Assembly: GCF_014050145.1 (NCBI RefSeq)
Contig: NZ_JACFYF010000007.1
Span: 162,443-226,442 of the forward strand
Direction: 5' to 3'
Length of the DNA: 64,000 nt
Source of the DNA: Vibrio marinisediminis
GTDB taxonomy: Bacteria > Pseudomonadota > Gammaproteobacteria > Enterobacterales > Vibrionaceae
Shown: positions 1 through 10,369 of the stretch, piece by piece
Numbering within the stretch: the first letter of the stretch is position 1
Layout: each line of letters starts with the position of its first letter
Notes under the pieces: generated by a model
What the model saw: the letters and a program-made list of their open reading frames with translations, nothing else
The model's database searches: none
What the model was told of the DNA's origin: nothing
Position numbers and translations under genes: made by a program

Positions 1-2781
1 GGGGGCATTCAAGAAGGTGAGACAATTACTATTGATATGTCTCAACGTCCCTCTGACTCGGTAACACTCGGACTAGATGGTATGGGTGGGTGGTTTGAGG
101 AAGGACACAATAAAGAAACCAGTGTTGTTATCAAAGTGACTTTAGACGACGGGACCGTTATTGAACACACAGAAACAAAAACAACTTCAGGAAATCGTTA
201 TCTGTTTGAGGAAGTCACCATTGAAGTGCCCGAGTCGTCGGAAGGAGCACTTATTACGTCAGTAGAGGTATCGACCGATGGTCCTGGCAACTGGGAATTA
301 CGTTATCTTGAAACCAATACGCCTGACGATTCATTTGATTATCGCGCTGTTGATAGCGATAACAATGTTAGCGACGAGAGCACAGTAACGCTTGAGGGTG
401 GTGAAAACACCCCGCCTATTGCCATTGATGATCCCGTTGATTTCTGTGTCGCTTATGGGACATTCAATAATGATGTTTGGGACTATTCCGAAGGAGAGAT
501 CGTTGCATCTTATGATGGGGTAACAAAAGATATCTCGGGTGATGGACTTAAACGAGGTGTGTCCGGTGATGAAAACGGCGGACCTGCAAATCAAATCCAA
601 TATAACCGTGAAGAAGGTAAGTCTGAACAGTTTACGATTAACCTTGAAAAGCCAGCTTCTGAATTTAGTTTTACCGTTTCTAATCTCTATAAAAATGAGG
701 GTGGTAGTAATAACCATGAGCAAGGCAAATGGGTCGCTTATTTAGGTGAAACTGCAGTCGCTAGTGGTATGTTTGTTGCGAATGAGGGTAGCAATAAAGG
801 TAGTTACAGTTTTTCCAGTGGTGTTGCTTTTGATCGTGTTGTATTTGAAGCGGTAGACTTTGTAGACGAACCAGCAAGAGGTTCGGATTCGTCAGACTAT
901 TTCCTCTCAGGGTTCAAAGCATCAGGTAGTGGAGCTTATGCCGCAAATGAAGGCGAAACGTTAGTAATCCCAATCGAAGAACTACTCACGAACGATTACG
1001 ACCCTGATTCTGATAACATCCGTTTTACGCATGTGTCAGAGGCTAACAATGCCGAAATTTGGGTTGAAGATGGGTTGGTGTACATCAAACTTGATGAGGG
1101 CTTTTCAGGTCCGACATCTTTTGACTATGAAATTACTGATGATAATGGCGGATTTGCTGAAGCAACCGTAGATATTATCGTTAATCCAGCGCCTCAGCCT
1201 GTTGAAGTGGATTCAATTGCGTTACTCGAAGATACCGTTGTCGAAGGGGATAACTTAGTCTTTAAAGTCACCTTGGCGGAAGGCGTGCTAGAGGAAACTG
1301 AGTATAACGTTTCTTTTGGCGATATGAATGATTCGGCGACGAGTAATGATGTCGATCTCGCAAGCGCACAGTTTACAAATGGTGTCACTTATGACGAAAA
1401 TTCCGGTCAGTTATCCGTTCCTGTCGGTGTCAGCGCTTTCTCAGTGATTATTCCGACCATTATTGATAGTGAAGATGAAGTTTTTGAAAACTATACGCTG
1501 GAAGTCGGTGGACAGAGTTCTGTTGGCGGTATTGCAGATGTCACCATTACACAAGCCGATGACGCATTAATATCATTCCACGATTTCGACCAAATTGATG
1601 TTGGTCACCGTTGGTCATATTTAAACGTTGATGAACTCAATCAAGCCAATACCGAATCAGGTTCATACTTAAACGACGGTGCAGAAGGGGTTTGGGGAAC
1701 CGAAAACGACAACGAGACGATAGAAGTGGGTAAAGAGTATATCTATCGTGGTCATCATGCCGAAGATTGTGAGAACCAAGTCTTTGAGTTAGAGGCCCGC
1801 CGTGGTGATGGGCAATTATTCACAGAGATAAATAATGTAAAAGCTGGTCAGTTCTTTACCTTGGCGTTTGATGTTGCTCAGCGAGGTCATAAAAACTCAC
1901 CACTGGCGATCTTTTTAGAGGCTTCTGATGGGACAAGAACAGAAGTATACAATTATCAACAAAGTCGTGATTGGACATCAGAAAAAATTCATTTTCAAAC
2001 ACCGACTACAGGCGATTACAAAGTTGTTTTTGAATCAACGGATGATGACAGTTACGGTGCCCTGTTAGATAACATAAAACTGGAAACATTGAACAATGTT
2101 GGCTTTGAAGGTGGTTTTTTCCCAGTCAATGATATTACGATTACAGTTGGTGGTGGTCTAGATATTGATAACTACAAAGTCAAACTGGATGTTAGTGACT
2201 TACCTAATGATTCAATATTTAAGGTGGGTGATACTGAACTCTCTGCTGATGGTAACGGCTACATCGATGTGAGCGACTATGATGGTGACTTATCAGGATT
2301 GTCTGTTCAAGTTAATGACGCGGGTCGTTATAGCTTTGATGTGGTTGTGCAAACTACTGACAATATTGAGGTCAAATCAAGCTCGATTGAGTTAAACGTA
2401 TTACCCGAAGGGTTCAATTTACAAATCGGAACCGACGGCGCTGATATTATTAATGCAGATATAGGAAATGATATTCTTATTGGGCTAGATGAGGCAGATA
2501 TATTTGCGTGGGAAAGCTCTGACCTAGATGGGGGACTCGATATTATCGAGGGGTTCATCGTTGGAGAAGACCATTTGGACTTATCTGAGTTACTCGAGTC
2601 CAATGAAACCATCGATGATTTATTGAATAACGTTACCACAACCATCAATGATAATGACGTAACGCTGACGATTACTCGTGGTGCACAGTCTCAGTCAATC
2701 CAGCTTAATGATGTAGTGGAACAATTGAATAGTCCGATTAACGAGCAACTGAGTTTGTTGGTCACGGATACGACACCATAG
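1..2781 (+). CDS. Large type I-secreted adhesin, C-terminal part (5' end outside window)
   Basis: The reading frame is open to the first base, so this is the C-terminal ~926 residues of a longer protein; the ATG at 37 is only an internal methionine. It looks like a giant repeat adhesin exported by a type I secretion system. Visible in order: end of an Ig-like repeat; a jelly-roll-like region (about nt 430-930); a cadherin-like module with NDYDPDSD and SFDYEITDDNGG (about nt 940-1185); a Calx-beta-like module with EDEVFENYTLEV (about nt 1200-1560); a second jelly-roll-like, possibly ligand-binding region (about nt 1570-2100); and a C-terminal type I secretion target region (nt 2425-2780) with a degenerate RTX-like stretch (GTDGADIINADIGNDIL). 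It is acidic, Asp/Asn-rich and lacks cysteine-rich parts, as calcium-dependent adhesins do. The secretion genes are not in the window. Family call confident, ligand unknown. Confidence 0.82.
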   Translation, partial: GGIQEGETITIDMSQRPSDSVTLGLDGMGGWFEEGHNKETSVVIKVTLDDGTVIEHTETKTTSGNRYLFEEVTIEVPESSEGALITSVEVSTDGPGNWELRYLETNTPDDSFDYRAVDSDNNVSDESTVTLEGGENTPPIAIDDPVDFCVAYGTFNNDVWDYSEGEIVASYDGVTKDISGDGLKRGVSGDENGGPANQIQYNREEGKSEQFTINLEKPASEFSFTVSNLYKNEGGSNNHEQGKWVAYLGETAVASGMFVANEGSNKGSYSFSSGVAFDRVVFEAVDFVDEPARGSDSSDYFLSGFKASGSGAYAANEGETLVIPIEELLTNDYDPDSDNIRFTHVSEANNAEIWVEDGLVYIKLDEGFSGPTSFDYEITDDNGGFAEATVDIIVNPAPQPVEVDSIALLEDTVVEGDNLVFKVTLAEGVLEETEYNVSFGDMNDSATSNDVDLASAQFTNGVTYDENSGQLSVPVGVSAFSVIIPTIIDSEDEVFENYTLEVGGQSSVGGIADVTITQADDALISFHDFDQIDVGHRWSYLNVDELNQANTESGSYLNDGAEGVWGTENDNETIEVGKEYIYRGHHAEDCENQVFELEARRGDGQLFTEINNVKAGQFFTLAFDVAQRGHKNSPLAIFLEASDGTRTEVYNYQQSRDWTSEKIHFQTPTTGDYKVVFESTDDDSYGALLDNIKLETLNNVGFEGGFFPVNDITITVGGGLDIDNYKVKLDVSDLPNDSIFKVGDTELSADGNGYIDVSDYDGDLSGLSVQVNDAGRYSFDVVVQTTDNIEVKSSSIELNVLPEGFNLQIGTDGADIINADIGNDILIGLDEADIFAWESSDLDGGLDIIEGFIVGEDHLDLSELLESNETIDDLLNNVTTTINDNDVTLTITRGAQSQSIQLNDVVEQLNSPINEQLSLLVTDTTP

Positions 2782-2820
2782 CGGATTTCAGCATTGGTTT
2801 AATCAATGATGGTTATTGAA

Positions 2821-2845
2821 AACGCCCCCATTTTATGGGGGCGTT
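2821..2845. terminator. Bidirectional intrinsic terminator
   Basis: An 11-bp perfect stem (AACGCCCCCAT with its complement) around a 3-nt loop lies between the adhesin and the convergent chemoreceptor gene. A-rich DNA on the left and T-rich DNA on the right suit termination from both sides. Confidence 0.85.
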
Positions 2846-2873
2846 AATTTATGGGAAAACAAAGCGTAAGTCT

Positions 2874-4637
2874 TTAACTCGATGTTTTGTATTGGGCAAC
2901 TTCCTTGTCCATATCAGACGCTTGTTCCGCAACTTTGTCTACCTCAACGAGGCAGTGTTTGGCTGATACCGTATTGCTATCTGAAATGGTGTTGAGTTCA
3001 GTGATGGAATCACCGACTTGAGCCATAACCGCGCCTTGCTCTTCAATAGCGGAGGCAATACGCTCCGAATTTGCTTGGATGTTGTGCATATCAGAGAGAA
3101 TCTGAGCCAGGCTCTGATCAAGTTGCTCAGAACCGGTTAGGGTGAGCTTTCCTTGTTCATTGCACTGGTCAATGTCGCTCATCACCGTCCCCATTTGGTT
3201 TTGAATAGCGTTAACCACATTGGTAATTTCGGTCGTAGATTGGTGGGTACGACTTGCTAACGCGCGAACTTCGTCAGCAACAACAGCAAAACCTCGACCT
3301 TGCTCACCAGCACGAGCAGCTTCAATCGCAGCATTCAATGCAAGTAAATTTGTCTGTTCAGCAATTTCTTGGATGATGTTTACCGCATCGCCGATTTTGT
3401 CAACGTGGTGATTAAGCGAACTGATAGAAATTTGACTACCTGATAAACGTTCTGATAACTGAGTTATATTTTCTACAGTATCGACAACAATATTACGCCC
3501 ACTTTCGGCGTTAACGCTCGCCTGTTGCACACCTTCGGCTGCGACAGACGTACTTTCAGAGATCTCGCCAATCGTAGTGACCATTTGTTGAACGGAAGTC
3601 GCCATTGTAGTGGTGTGATCAGCTTGCACTTGGAACTGTTGAATCACTGATTCTAGCTCGTTGTGCATGTTAGCGGTACTACCATAAAGTTGATGAGATT
3701 TAGATTTAGTATTCGAGAGTAGTTTTTCTAACTTATCGAGCAATTCATCGAAATAAAAACTTAGCGAAGATAGTTCGTCGTTGCCACTGAGTTGAGCGCG
3801 TAGAGAGATGTCATTGTTATTGGCAATCTCCCGAATGACACGTAATAGGGTATCAATCTTAGTGATGATTGAGCGTGATATTTGCACAATAAACAAGATT
3901 ATGATCGCGGTAACTAGAATACTTAAACTATGTTTTATTACGGTCAGTTTTTCTATCTCGGCATTTGTTTGCGTGTTCAAGGCTTGCGAGAAATCTTTGA
4001 ATTGTGTTTCTACTGTATGGGATGCAGTGCGAGCTTTACCCAGCAGACCTTGGTTGTACTCGAGGCCGATCTCCGTTTTTTGTGTGAAAAGCTTCTGTGC
4101 GGCTTTTAGGACAGATGTCGCCTCTGCAGGGACCAAAGAGGAATCAAGCTGACCATTTTTTAGCTTTGTGTCAAATGCAATTAAATTTACTAGTTGATCA
4201 CTGTTGAGTCTTAATTTCTCTTGAAATATTGCTTGGTTATATTCACCTAATAAACCTTTTTTTGCTCCTAAACCATAAACCTGATATGCATTTACTAATG
4301 CAGAAAAAGCTTCTTGATAAGCTAAAATATCTCGTTTTAGAGTATTACTACTAGGTAAGTTATTTTCCTGTAGAATTAAAGATAATTGCGACTCAATATT
4401 TGCGAACTGTTCCATGTTTCCATCAAATTTACGTAAATATTTTAAGTCAGATCGCAATAAAAAATCTTTTTCATTGCGTCTTAAGTTTAATAGTCGAATC
4501 TCGAGGTCTTTCGTTAGTTGTATAGCGTGATTCAAGTGGTCAGTCGTCTGCGCAAAGTGTACAGTTGTACCTAAAAGAGCCCCAATCCCTACCACTGCTA
4601 CGGCTCCGAGTAGATACAGTTTCGTTTTGATTTTCAT
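2874..4637 (-). CDS. Methyl-accepting chemotaxis protein (HBM-type sensor)
   Basis: A 587-residue inner-membrane chemoreceptor. TM1 is near residues 5-27, a helical periplasmic region follows, TM2 is near 238-256, then a HAMP-like linker and a long coiled-coil signalling domain. The signalling hairpin tip is intact near residues 427-460 ([20 protein letters not shown]). The [11 protein letters not shown] motif just after TM1 is typical of HBM (helical bimodular) sensors, which often bind organic acids; the ligand here is unknown. There is no C-terminal CheR/CheB-docking pentapeptide. The start was set at ATG 4637 because GGAAG lies 5 nt upstream; a TTG four codons earlier is less likely. Monocistronic, ending at a shared terminator. 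Confidence 0.92.
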   Translation of the reverse strand: MKIKTKLYLLGAVAVVGIGALLGTTVHFAQTTDHLNHAIQLTKDLEIRLLNLRRNEKDFLLRSDLKYLRKFDGNMEQFANIESQLSLILQENNLPSSNTLKRDILAYQEAFSALVNAYQVYGLGAKKGLLGEYNQAIFQEKLRLNSDQLVNLIAFDTKLKNGQLDSSLVPAEATSVLKAAQKLFTQKTEIGLEYNQGLLGKARTASHTVETQFKDFSQALNTQTNAEIEKLTVIKHSLSILVTAIIILFIVQISRSIITKIDTLLRVIREIANNNDISLRAQLSGNDELSSLSFYFDELLDKLEKLLSNTKSKSHQLYGSTANMHNELESVIQQFQVQADHTTTMATSVQQMVTTIGEISESTSVAAEGVQQASVNAESGRNIVVDTVENITQLSERLSGSQISISSLNHHVDKIGDAVNIIQEIAEQTNLLALNAAIEAARAGEQGRGFAVVADEVRALASRTHQSTTEITNVVNAIQNQMGTVMSDIDQCNEQGKLTLTGSEQLDQSLAQILSDMHNIQANSERIASAIEEQGAVMAQVGDSITELNTISDSNTVSAKHCLVEVDKVAEQASDMDKEVAQYKTSS

Positions 4638-4773
4638 ATTGACTTCCAATCTTTGAATTACTAATAAACTAATACAGTTAAAGTGTTATTATGCTCTAAG
4701 CGAGAATATGTAATAAAGCGTAACAGTTTAAAGACCTGAAAAATTTATACAATAATTAAATGAGTGTAATTCA

Positions 4774-5382
4774 ATGCCATTAAATTACGATCAATACCAT
4801 GGTTTTATATTCGATATGGATGGTACATTGCTTGATACTATGCCAGTCCACTTAATTGCTTGGGAACAAACAGCTAAAAAATACAGATTTCCATATTCAA
4901 AGGATTGGATATATAGCATGGGCGGAATGCCTAGCTTGAAAATATTAGCTGAGATAAACAAACGCTACCAGTTGAATATTCCTATTCAACAAGCATCACA
5001 ATTTAAAATGAGTACTTTTACAGATATTTCGAATCACGTTAAACGAATTAAACCAGTGACAGACGTGCTTGAAAAACACGTGGGGCTGAAGAAAATAGCA
5101 GTGGGTACTGGGAGTCAATGCATTAGTGCTAAGCGGCTACTTAAACTAGCGGGGCTGTATGAGAATATTGAGGTTCTCATTTCTGCGAATGATGTAGAAC
5201 ATCACAAACCTAATCCAGATACCTTTCTTTTAGCCGCTGAGCAATTAGATTTACAACCATCGCAATGTTTGGTTTTCGAAGATACTGTGATAGGGAGGCA
5301 AGCCGCGCATGCAGCTCAAATGGATTGCGTACTTTGGCAAGATGAGCAATTAGTACTTTACCCATGGCGTGGTGAAAAATAA
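4774..5382 (+). CDS. yqaB: HAD phosphatase, YqaB-like (beta-phosphoglucomutase family)
   Basis: A 202-residue cytoplasmic HAD-superfamily phosphatase. Motif I is canonical: DMDGT with nucleophile Asp14 and acid/base Asp16. Motif II is in VGTGSQ, the motif III lysine in HHKPNPD and motif IV acidic residues in FEDTVIG. The IYSMGG segment and overall length match E. coli YqaB, a fructose-1-phosphate / 6-phosphogluconate phosphatase, so a sugar-phosphate substrate is likely but unproven. It is transcribed divergently from the HBM chemoreceptor, and its stop codon lies inside the left arm of the downstream terminator. Family call is firm; exact substrate is not. Confidence 0.85.
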   Translation: MPLNYDQYHGFIFDMDGTLLDTMPVHLIAWEQTAKKYRFPYSKDWIYSMGGMPSLKILAEINKRYQLNIPIQQASQFKMSTFTDISNHVKRIKPVTDVLEKHVGLKKIAVGTGSQCISAKRLLKLAGLYENIEVLISANDVEHHKPNPDTFLLAAEQLDLQPSQCLVFEDTVIGRQAAHAAQMDCVLWQDEQLVLYPWRGEK

Positions 5383-5400
5383 GCCGCTTTCGCGGCTTAT
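5379..5400. terminator. Bidirectional intrinsic terminator
   Basis: A 9-bp stem (ATAAGCCGC with its complement) and TTTC loop separate the convergent HAD and gsk genes. The left arm contains the HAD stop codon; an A-rich flank gives the U-tract for the opposite strand. Confidence 0.85.
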
Positions 5401-5404
5401 TTGA

Positions 5405-6709
5405 TTATCGTTCCCAGTACGCTTCTTCTAAGCTATCTTCTCGCTCTGGCAATGAGTTTGAAAGGCGAGGCGAGTGCTGAGTTAATACCTGATAACTCAC
5501 GCGGTTCGCATACTTACAAATTTGTGAAAGAGACGAATAGGTAAGGTATGGTCGATCATGCTTAAGTGACCCTGGTACGGTAACTACGTGGAAGCTATTC
5601 GCTGCAATATCATGCAATAACGCAGAGAGTGCTGCATCACCGGCGCCGTTGGTATTTTTGATTTCGATTGGACCACCAAGATACGGACCGATATGAGAAT
5701 AGACTTTTTGTGGGGTATCACAATCGTCTTTACGCATTGCTCGGCTAAACTCAAAGCGGTTGAATTCAGAAATAACACCATGTTGCAGCATATGATCGGT
5801 TTCGCGTAGGGTTTCTACGTCGCTATAACCTGCCATGTAAAGACCGTTTGGTCCAGCAGTACAAAGTACTAAGTCAACCCACTCAAGTGCGCGATCCGCA
5901 GCTTGCAGTGGATCATTTAACCCAGTTAGGGCTAAACCTTCTTCTTCGTTCATTGCAACAATAGAGATATTCTCTTTAAGATATTGTTGCCACCATTCTG
6001 CATTGCCTTCGATAACCCACTTTGTACCCAACGTAAGCACAACGGGTACGTTTTTCGATTTTGCAATTTCGATAGCACGAGCAACCGCTTTTGGCATTGG
6101 GTCTTCTGGTTTACCGCGCATCAGGTATGAAGACACCACCAATGCAGATGCTTTGTCGAATACTTCTTCAGGAATGCTTTCCGGCTGAAGTTGATTCATA
6201 TGACCTTCGTTAATTGCGAAAGTACGTTCACCATCTTGCGTAATTAAGGTGTAACAACGACCAATAGGTCCTTCAACCATTTGCAAATTGTTTAGGTTCA
6301 TTCGTGCAGAAGTACGGCATAAATATCGGTAGGCAAAAGAGCCCACTTCAATGTTGCGCGACATAACACCAAGCAGCACTGATTTGCTGTCAGCAAGGAC
6401 TGAATAGTTGTGTAGCGTATTGCCGATAGTGTCACCCGGATATTGATGGGTAATCAACCCACGCTCAACCAGTTCAACATAGAGCTCATCAGCTTTACTC
6501 TCTTCAAGGACCAGAGAATGCCCCTTGCTGAGTTCGTATTTAGCTAGGAATTCGTCATCCACGCGAGCTTCGATATCAACGATAGTTTGACCTACACCGA
6601 CAATGATTGGTCGGTAGAGTTTTGAAGGCTGTTTAGCTTGGTTAGCCAAAGGGTCACGAGCATGAGTCGGGAAATAGTGCTTAGATTTACGCTGGCCAGG
6701 AAACTTCAT
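5405..6709 (-). CDS. gsk: Inosine/guanosine kinase
   Basis: A 434-residue PfkB/ribokinase-family nucleoside kinase, co-linear with E. coli Gsk (also 434 residues). It phosphorylates inosine and guanosine to IMP and GMP in purine salvage. The N-terminus (MKFPGQRKSKHYFP), the substrate-side GDTIGNTLHNYSVLAD segment, the catalytic NTNGAGDAALSALLHD loop with its Asp base, and the C-terminus (LPEREDSLEEAYWER) all match that family. It converges on the YqaB-like phosphatase and ends 4 nt past the shared hairpin. The start has no competing upstream candidate. Ordinary housekeeping gene, high confidence. Confidence 0.96.
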   Translation of the reverse strand: MKFPGQRKSKHYFPTHARDPLANQAKQPSKLYRPIIVGVGQTIVDIEARVDDEFLAKYELSKGHSLVLEESKADELYVELVERGLITHQYPGDTIGNTLHNYSVLADSKSVLLGVMSRNIEVGSFAYRYLCRTSARMNLNNLQMVEGPIGRCYTLITQDGERTFAINEGHMNQLQPESIPEEVFDKASALVVSSYLMRGKPEDPMPKAVARAIEIAKSKNVPVVLTLGTKWVIEGNAEWWQQYLKENISIVAMNEEEGLALTGLNDPLQAADRALEWVDLVLCTAGPNGLYMAGYSDVETLRETDHMLQHGVISEFNRFEFSRAMRKDDCDTPQKVYSHIGPYLGGPIEIKNTNGAGDAALSALLHDIAANSFHVVTVPGSLKHDRPYLTYSSLSQICKYANRVSYQVLTQHSPRLSNSLPEREDSLEEAYWER

Positions 6710-7273
6710 TTTTTAAGGGGTGTTAAAAATTTTCTGCAGTATATCACATTATCGATGGAATGATTTCATCTTTATTTCATTAATAATCAAAACATCCATG
6801 CGTTTGTTGCGAAATCAACCTATTTGTAATTTCTTACTTCTTATGTGCTTCGCGATAACATTCCAAGTAGCCGATAAGCACTATAGTGACGTATCGGGAG
6901 TGGTGGGCTGTTTTTTGTTAACATGATAGCTCGCTCTGTACTAGCCAGTTTTCCTCGCTGAATGTTAAGCCAAGCTGTACTAGTTTAACGTATGAAAATT
7001 TTTGAAACGGGACCAATAGTTATTCAATAATTCCAGTTTAAATTGAATGTAAATGGTAATTACAATTGCATTTATTAATAAAGTGCCGCACAAAAATTAA
7101 CCAATATAATTGGTGGTATGAGCGATTAATCAATACATTTAACAGGTCAATTTTGACTTCAATCACATTGCCAATAATTTTATAAGTAATGTTAAGTTTC
7201 ACTGCGTATGTTTCTATAGACACTCAGTTAGGCTGACAATGCTGAATTAATACTTATAAAAGGGATTTCTATA
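6710..7273. other. Intergenic region between gsk and chemoreceptor
   Basis: This 564-bp AT-rich gap separates two divergent genes and should hold both promoters. No convincing coding frame is present; short open frames lack ribosome binding sites and recognisable composition. The one notable structure is an interrupted palindrome at 6871-6897, listed separately. Confidence 0.6.
6871..6897. repeat. Nested inverted repeat (candidate operator or hairpin)
   Basis: CCGATA and TATCGG form the outer arms; inside lies the 10-bp perfect palindrome CACTATAGTG. A T6 run follows after about 13 nt, so an RNA terminator is possible but the spacing is poor. Function unknown. Confidence 0.35.
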
Positions 7274-8899
7274 GTGAATATATTTCAAAAGCTGCCAACC
7301 AAATGGTTAATTTCAATAGTTCTTTTCGTTCTGATATTATCTTTTTCTTCAATAGTTTTATCAGTCAGTCAGTCCAATAGTAGTATAAAGTCTAATAGTG
7401 ATTCTGTGGGTCACACGTATAAAGTGTTACTTTTGATAGAAGGAACAGTGCAGCAAGTTGTCAATATGGAAACGGGGTACAGAGGTTTTCTTTTGACAAA
7501 TAAGCAAACGTTTTTAGAGCCTTATGACGCAGGAAAAAAAGAAGTAAAGGCTAAGTTGAACGAGCTGTTAAAGTTAACGTCGGATAACTCTGCCCAAACA
7601 GAAACATTTAATAGTGTGCTCAAACAGATTGGAATGTGGCAAAGTCATGTAATTGAAAAAGGGCTTAACATTAGGAAAAATAATGACCATTTTTCGGTTT
7701 CTAATTTTGTTGAAAAAGAAACAGGAAAACAATACGTCGATAAAATTCGTAGTTTATTGAAAGAAGCATCTTCAAGAGAAGTTAGTTTATTGACCATTCG
7801 AAGTGCAGAACAAGAAGAGTCAATGATAAATTTAATAATAACGACTATTTTTGTGTCTTTAATGGGCTGTATTGTTTCTGCTATATTTCTTTTTGTTGTT
7901 AATAATGTATTAGCAAAAAATATAAATGAAGTATCTTTAGCGATTGAACGCTTGGCTGATGGCGTTTTAAAACCATTACCACTAACCCCATCTCGAAATG
8001 AGTTTTTTAAAATTAAGGCAACATTTAATAAGTCAGTTGAGCAATTATTAAATTTAGTTGCCGAATTAACAATGTCTTCACACAACACCAGTGCCTCTTC
8101 AGAAGAGCTGAGTGTTGTGATGCAAAACACAGCAAAAAATACTCAAAGCGAACTGGCGCAAGTAGAAGAGATTTCGACGGCAATCAGTGAACTTTCCAGT
8201 ACTTCGAAGGAAGTCTCTTCGAATGCAGTTCAAGCTGAGGAAGAGACAAGGAAAGCGATTGATAACGTTGAGCAAGGTAATAGAGCACTAGAACAGTCAA
8301 TTTCACTAACTCAAACTATCAATGACTCCGTTCAAGAGACGGCCGAAATGATCGAAGAGTTGAAAAATAGTGCGATTGATATTGGTGAAGTAACTAACGT
8401 AATTAGTTCTATTTCTGATCAGACTAACTTGCTCGCATTGAACGCTGCAATTGAGGCTGCTCGTGCTGGTGAACAAGGTCGTGGCTTTGCAGTTGTGGCC
8501 GAGGAAGTTCGCAATTTAGCCGGAAAGACTCAAGAATCGACAAAAAACATTCAAGAAATCATTTCGAAACTACAGGTTCAGTCTGAACAGGCAAATGACA
8601 ATATGGCGGCAAATGTTGCGTCAATCCGAGAGTCTGTTGAGATATCAGAAAACGTAAAAGCGTCTTTTAGTGATATATCAAACTCAGTACAAGCGATTTC
8701 AGATATTAACACTTTAGTCGCTACGGCTTCTCAAGAACAATACAGCGTAACCGAGGATATTGCGAGAAATACGACAAGGACGTTTGATTTGGTTAATGAA
8801 AATGTGGCGGCGGTAAATCAAACGCAGGAAGCGGCAAAAGAACTAGCGGTGTTGGCTGAGAAACAAAACCAGGAGCTATCTTTCTTCAAAGAGAGTTAA
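7274..8899 (+). CDS. Methyl-accepting chemotaxis protein with CHASE3 sensor
   Basis: A 541-residue membrane chemoreceptor. TM1 is near residues 13-33. The periplasmic domain contains [11 protein letters not shown] followed by FLEPYDAG, the hallmark of CHASE3 sensors. TM2 is near 180-203, then HAMP and a full methyl-accepting coiled coil with intact tip ([20 protein letters not shown]) near residues 380-400. There is no C-terminal pentapeptide. The start is GTG at 7274, preceded by AGGGA at 8-nt spacing; no ATG lies nearby in frame. Monocistronic, with a strong terminator downstream. The ligand cannot be read from sequence. Confidence 0.92.
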   Translation: MNIFQKLPTKWLISIVLFVLILSFSSIVLSVSQSNSSIKSNSDSVGHTYKVLLLIEGTVQQVVNMETGYRGFLLTNKQTFLEPYDAGKKEVKAKLNELLKLTSDNSAQTETFNSVLKQIGMWQSHVIEKGLNIRKNNDHFSVSNFVEKETGKQYVDKIRSLLKEASSREVSLLTIRSAEQEESMINLIITTIFVSLMGCIVSAIFLFVVNNVLAKNINEVSLAIERLADGVLKPLPLTPSRNEFFKIKATFNKSVEQLLNLVAELTMSSHNTSASSEELSVVMQNTAKNTQSELAQVEEISTAISELSSTSKEVSSNAVQAEEETRKAIDNVEQGNRALEQSISLTQTINDSVQETAEMIEELKNSAIDIGEVTNVISSISDQTNLLALNAAIEAARAGEQGRGFAVVAEEVRNLAGKTQESTKNIQEIISKLQVQSEQANDNMAANVASIRESVEISENVKASFSDISNSVQAISDINTLVATASQEQYSVTEDIARNTTRTFDLVNENVAAVNQTQEAAKELAVLAEKQNQELSFFKES

Positions 8900-8947
8900 T
8901 ATTTCTCTGCGAGAAAGTATACTTGCCATTATCGAATGGTAAAAAGG

Positions 8948-8975
8948 GCAGCCAAGTGAATGGCTGCTTTTTTTT
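8948..8975 (+). terminator. Intrinsic terminator
   Basis: The 7-bp stem GCAGCCA/TGGCTGC with a 6-nt loop is followed by eight T residues, downstream of the CHASE3 chemoreceptor and running to the end of the convergent creA. Confidence 0.88.
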
Positions 8976-9441
8976 ACTTCTGTGGTAAAGGTTCGACGTA
9001 AGCTTTAGTCCCCCAAAGAGGTACAGTTGAGAGGCTATGCTTGAAACTACCTTCGGTTTCTTTTGTTGTGTAAGACAAGTAGAGCAGAGTTTGGTTTTCC
9101 GCATCATAAATTCGTCTTACTTTCATCGTTTTGAAGAAGATACTTTTAGACTGCTTAAAGACCACCTCTCCCGATTTACTTTTATCAATCGCGGCAATCA
9201 TCTCAGGTGTTATATCACCCGTTTGACGGCAAGAAATCGAACTATCACTAGGGTCTGAGAGGCTTAAGTTGGCTTCGATTGATGCAATATGACATGTCAC
9301 ACCTGAAATTTTATCGTCATCTAAAGATGACACTTTAATGTCCTTTAAAGTGAAGACTCCTAACGATATGTCACCAACTTCGTTATCAGAGCAACCCGCA
9401 ACTAAGCTTGCAAAGCATAAGGCTAATAGAGTTTTTTTCAT
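8974..9441 (-). CDS. creA: CreA family lipoprotein
   Basis: A 155-residue protein of the CreA family, periplasmic proteins of unknown biochemical role. The N-terminus is a lipoprotein signal, with the lipobox LVAGC placing the lipidated cysteine at residue 17. The mature part has the family pattern: VGDISLGVFTLKDIKVSSLDD, a GVTCHI cysteine, an SCRQTG cysteine, FKQSKSIFFKTMKVRRIYD and a C-terminal VPLWGTKAYVEPLP. The start has AAAGG 9 nt upstream. It is not next to creBCD here, so the name reflects family membership only. The gene converges on the chemoreceptor terminator. Confidence 0.88.
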   Translation of the reverse strand: MKKTLLALCFASLVAGCSDNEVGDISLGVFTLKDIKVSSLDDDKISGVTCHIASIEANLSLSDPSDSSISCRQTGDITPEMIAAIDKSKSGEVVFKQSKSIFFKTMKVRRIYDAENQTLLYLSYTTKETEGSFKHSLSTVPLWGTKAYVEPLPQK

Positions 9442-9778
9442 TTTTTAAGACCTTTGTCCGTAAGTGATAGCTGATTTTAGCACAATGAATTGTTAATTAT
9501 TGAGATAGCGGGTGTTTTGAAAACGAATGTAGAGATAAGTTTGAAGAATTGACGTTTTTCACGCCGATTACTGTACTCGTGGCTACTTTTGGCGAGTAAA
9601 TGGTCAATAGTTCATAATATAACTGGGTGAGGTTTCAATAAGAATTTATGCTCAAGAAATGCTGCTACTACTCAAGAAAACGCTAACGAGTCTTACAGAT
9701 TACAATCGTATAATGCTTGTATTAAACGGAATCGGTGATTAAGCTCAGACAAGTATATTTCATATTGGCTATCAATAG
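9442..9778. other. Intergenic region, nothing recognised
   Basis: This 337-bp gap between divergent genes shows no coding frame, strong hairpin or known RNA motif. It presumably carries the creA promoter and that of the following gene. Confidence 0.5.
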
Positions 9779-10297
9779 ATGACTCATCAGCACCCAAAAA
9801 TTGCACAACTTAAAAATCAGTGGCTATACAAACAGGTAGAGGTTGAATTTCCGACTAAAGAGAGCTTAAAAGGAAAAGAGATCTACCAAGAATCACTGAA
9901 AGATAGAACGTATAACATTTGTGAACAACAGACTCTAAACGCAGAGCCTTCAGACGCATTTAAACTTGAAGATGTTTTTGTTGCTGATTTTCATAGATTG
10001 ACAGTTATGTTTGCTTTAATGCAAGCCAAACGTTGGCACACTGAAAACGAACAGCAGATGATAGTCGAGTTCTTAACTCAAATTATCTACTCAGAGCCGT
10101 GCCAACTTTATCTTGGGTTCAGTGGCGGTGAGCCAACGGCTTGTGGCATTGTGACTTACGCGGATGATGAAATGCTGATATCTGATCTGTATGCAGAGAA
10201 TGAGTCAAAACGTAACGCCTTTATCACCGCGTTGTTAGAAAAAGAGTCAGTACGAGAAAAACTGCACGAGAATAGTGATGTTTATCTTGAAATCTAA
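9779..10297 (+). CDS. Hypothetical protein, possibly GNAT-like
   Basis: A 172-residue soluble protein without signal peptide or membrane segment. The second half (LYLGFSGGEPTACGIVTYADDEMLISDLYAENESKR) is laid out like the beta4-beta5 core of a GNAT acetyltransferase: 'x-G-x-P-x-G-x-V' followed by an acidic 'ISDLYA' strand. The pyrophosphate-binding Q/R-x-x-G-x-G/A loop is not evident, so an inactive or divergent member is possible. The first half is alpha-rich and not recognised. No good ribosome binding site precedes the ATG, so the start is uncertain. Real coding is likely from length and composition. Confidence 0.6.
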   Translation: MTHQHPKIAQLKNQWLYKQVEVEFPTKESLKGKEIYQESLKDRTYNICEQQTLNAEPSDAFKLEDVFVADFHRLTVMFALMQAKRWHTENEQQMIVEFLTQIIYSEPCQLYLGFSGGEPTACGIVTYADDEMLISDLYAENESKRNAFITALLEKESVREKLHENSDVYLEI

Positions 10298-10369
10298 TGC
10301 ATATCCAAGCCCTTTATAACGAATGTGTTATCTTCTAGTTGATTGATTACAAACTACTCCCAGATAACC

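Noticed and set aside
6720-6926. 68-codon open frame in the gsk promoter region
   Set aside because: No ribosome binding site, low-complexity hydrophobic translation, and it crosses the region that must hold the gsk promoter.
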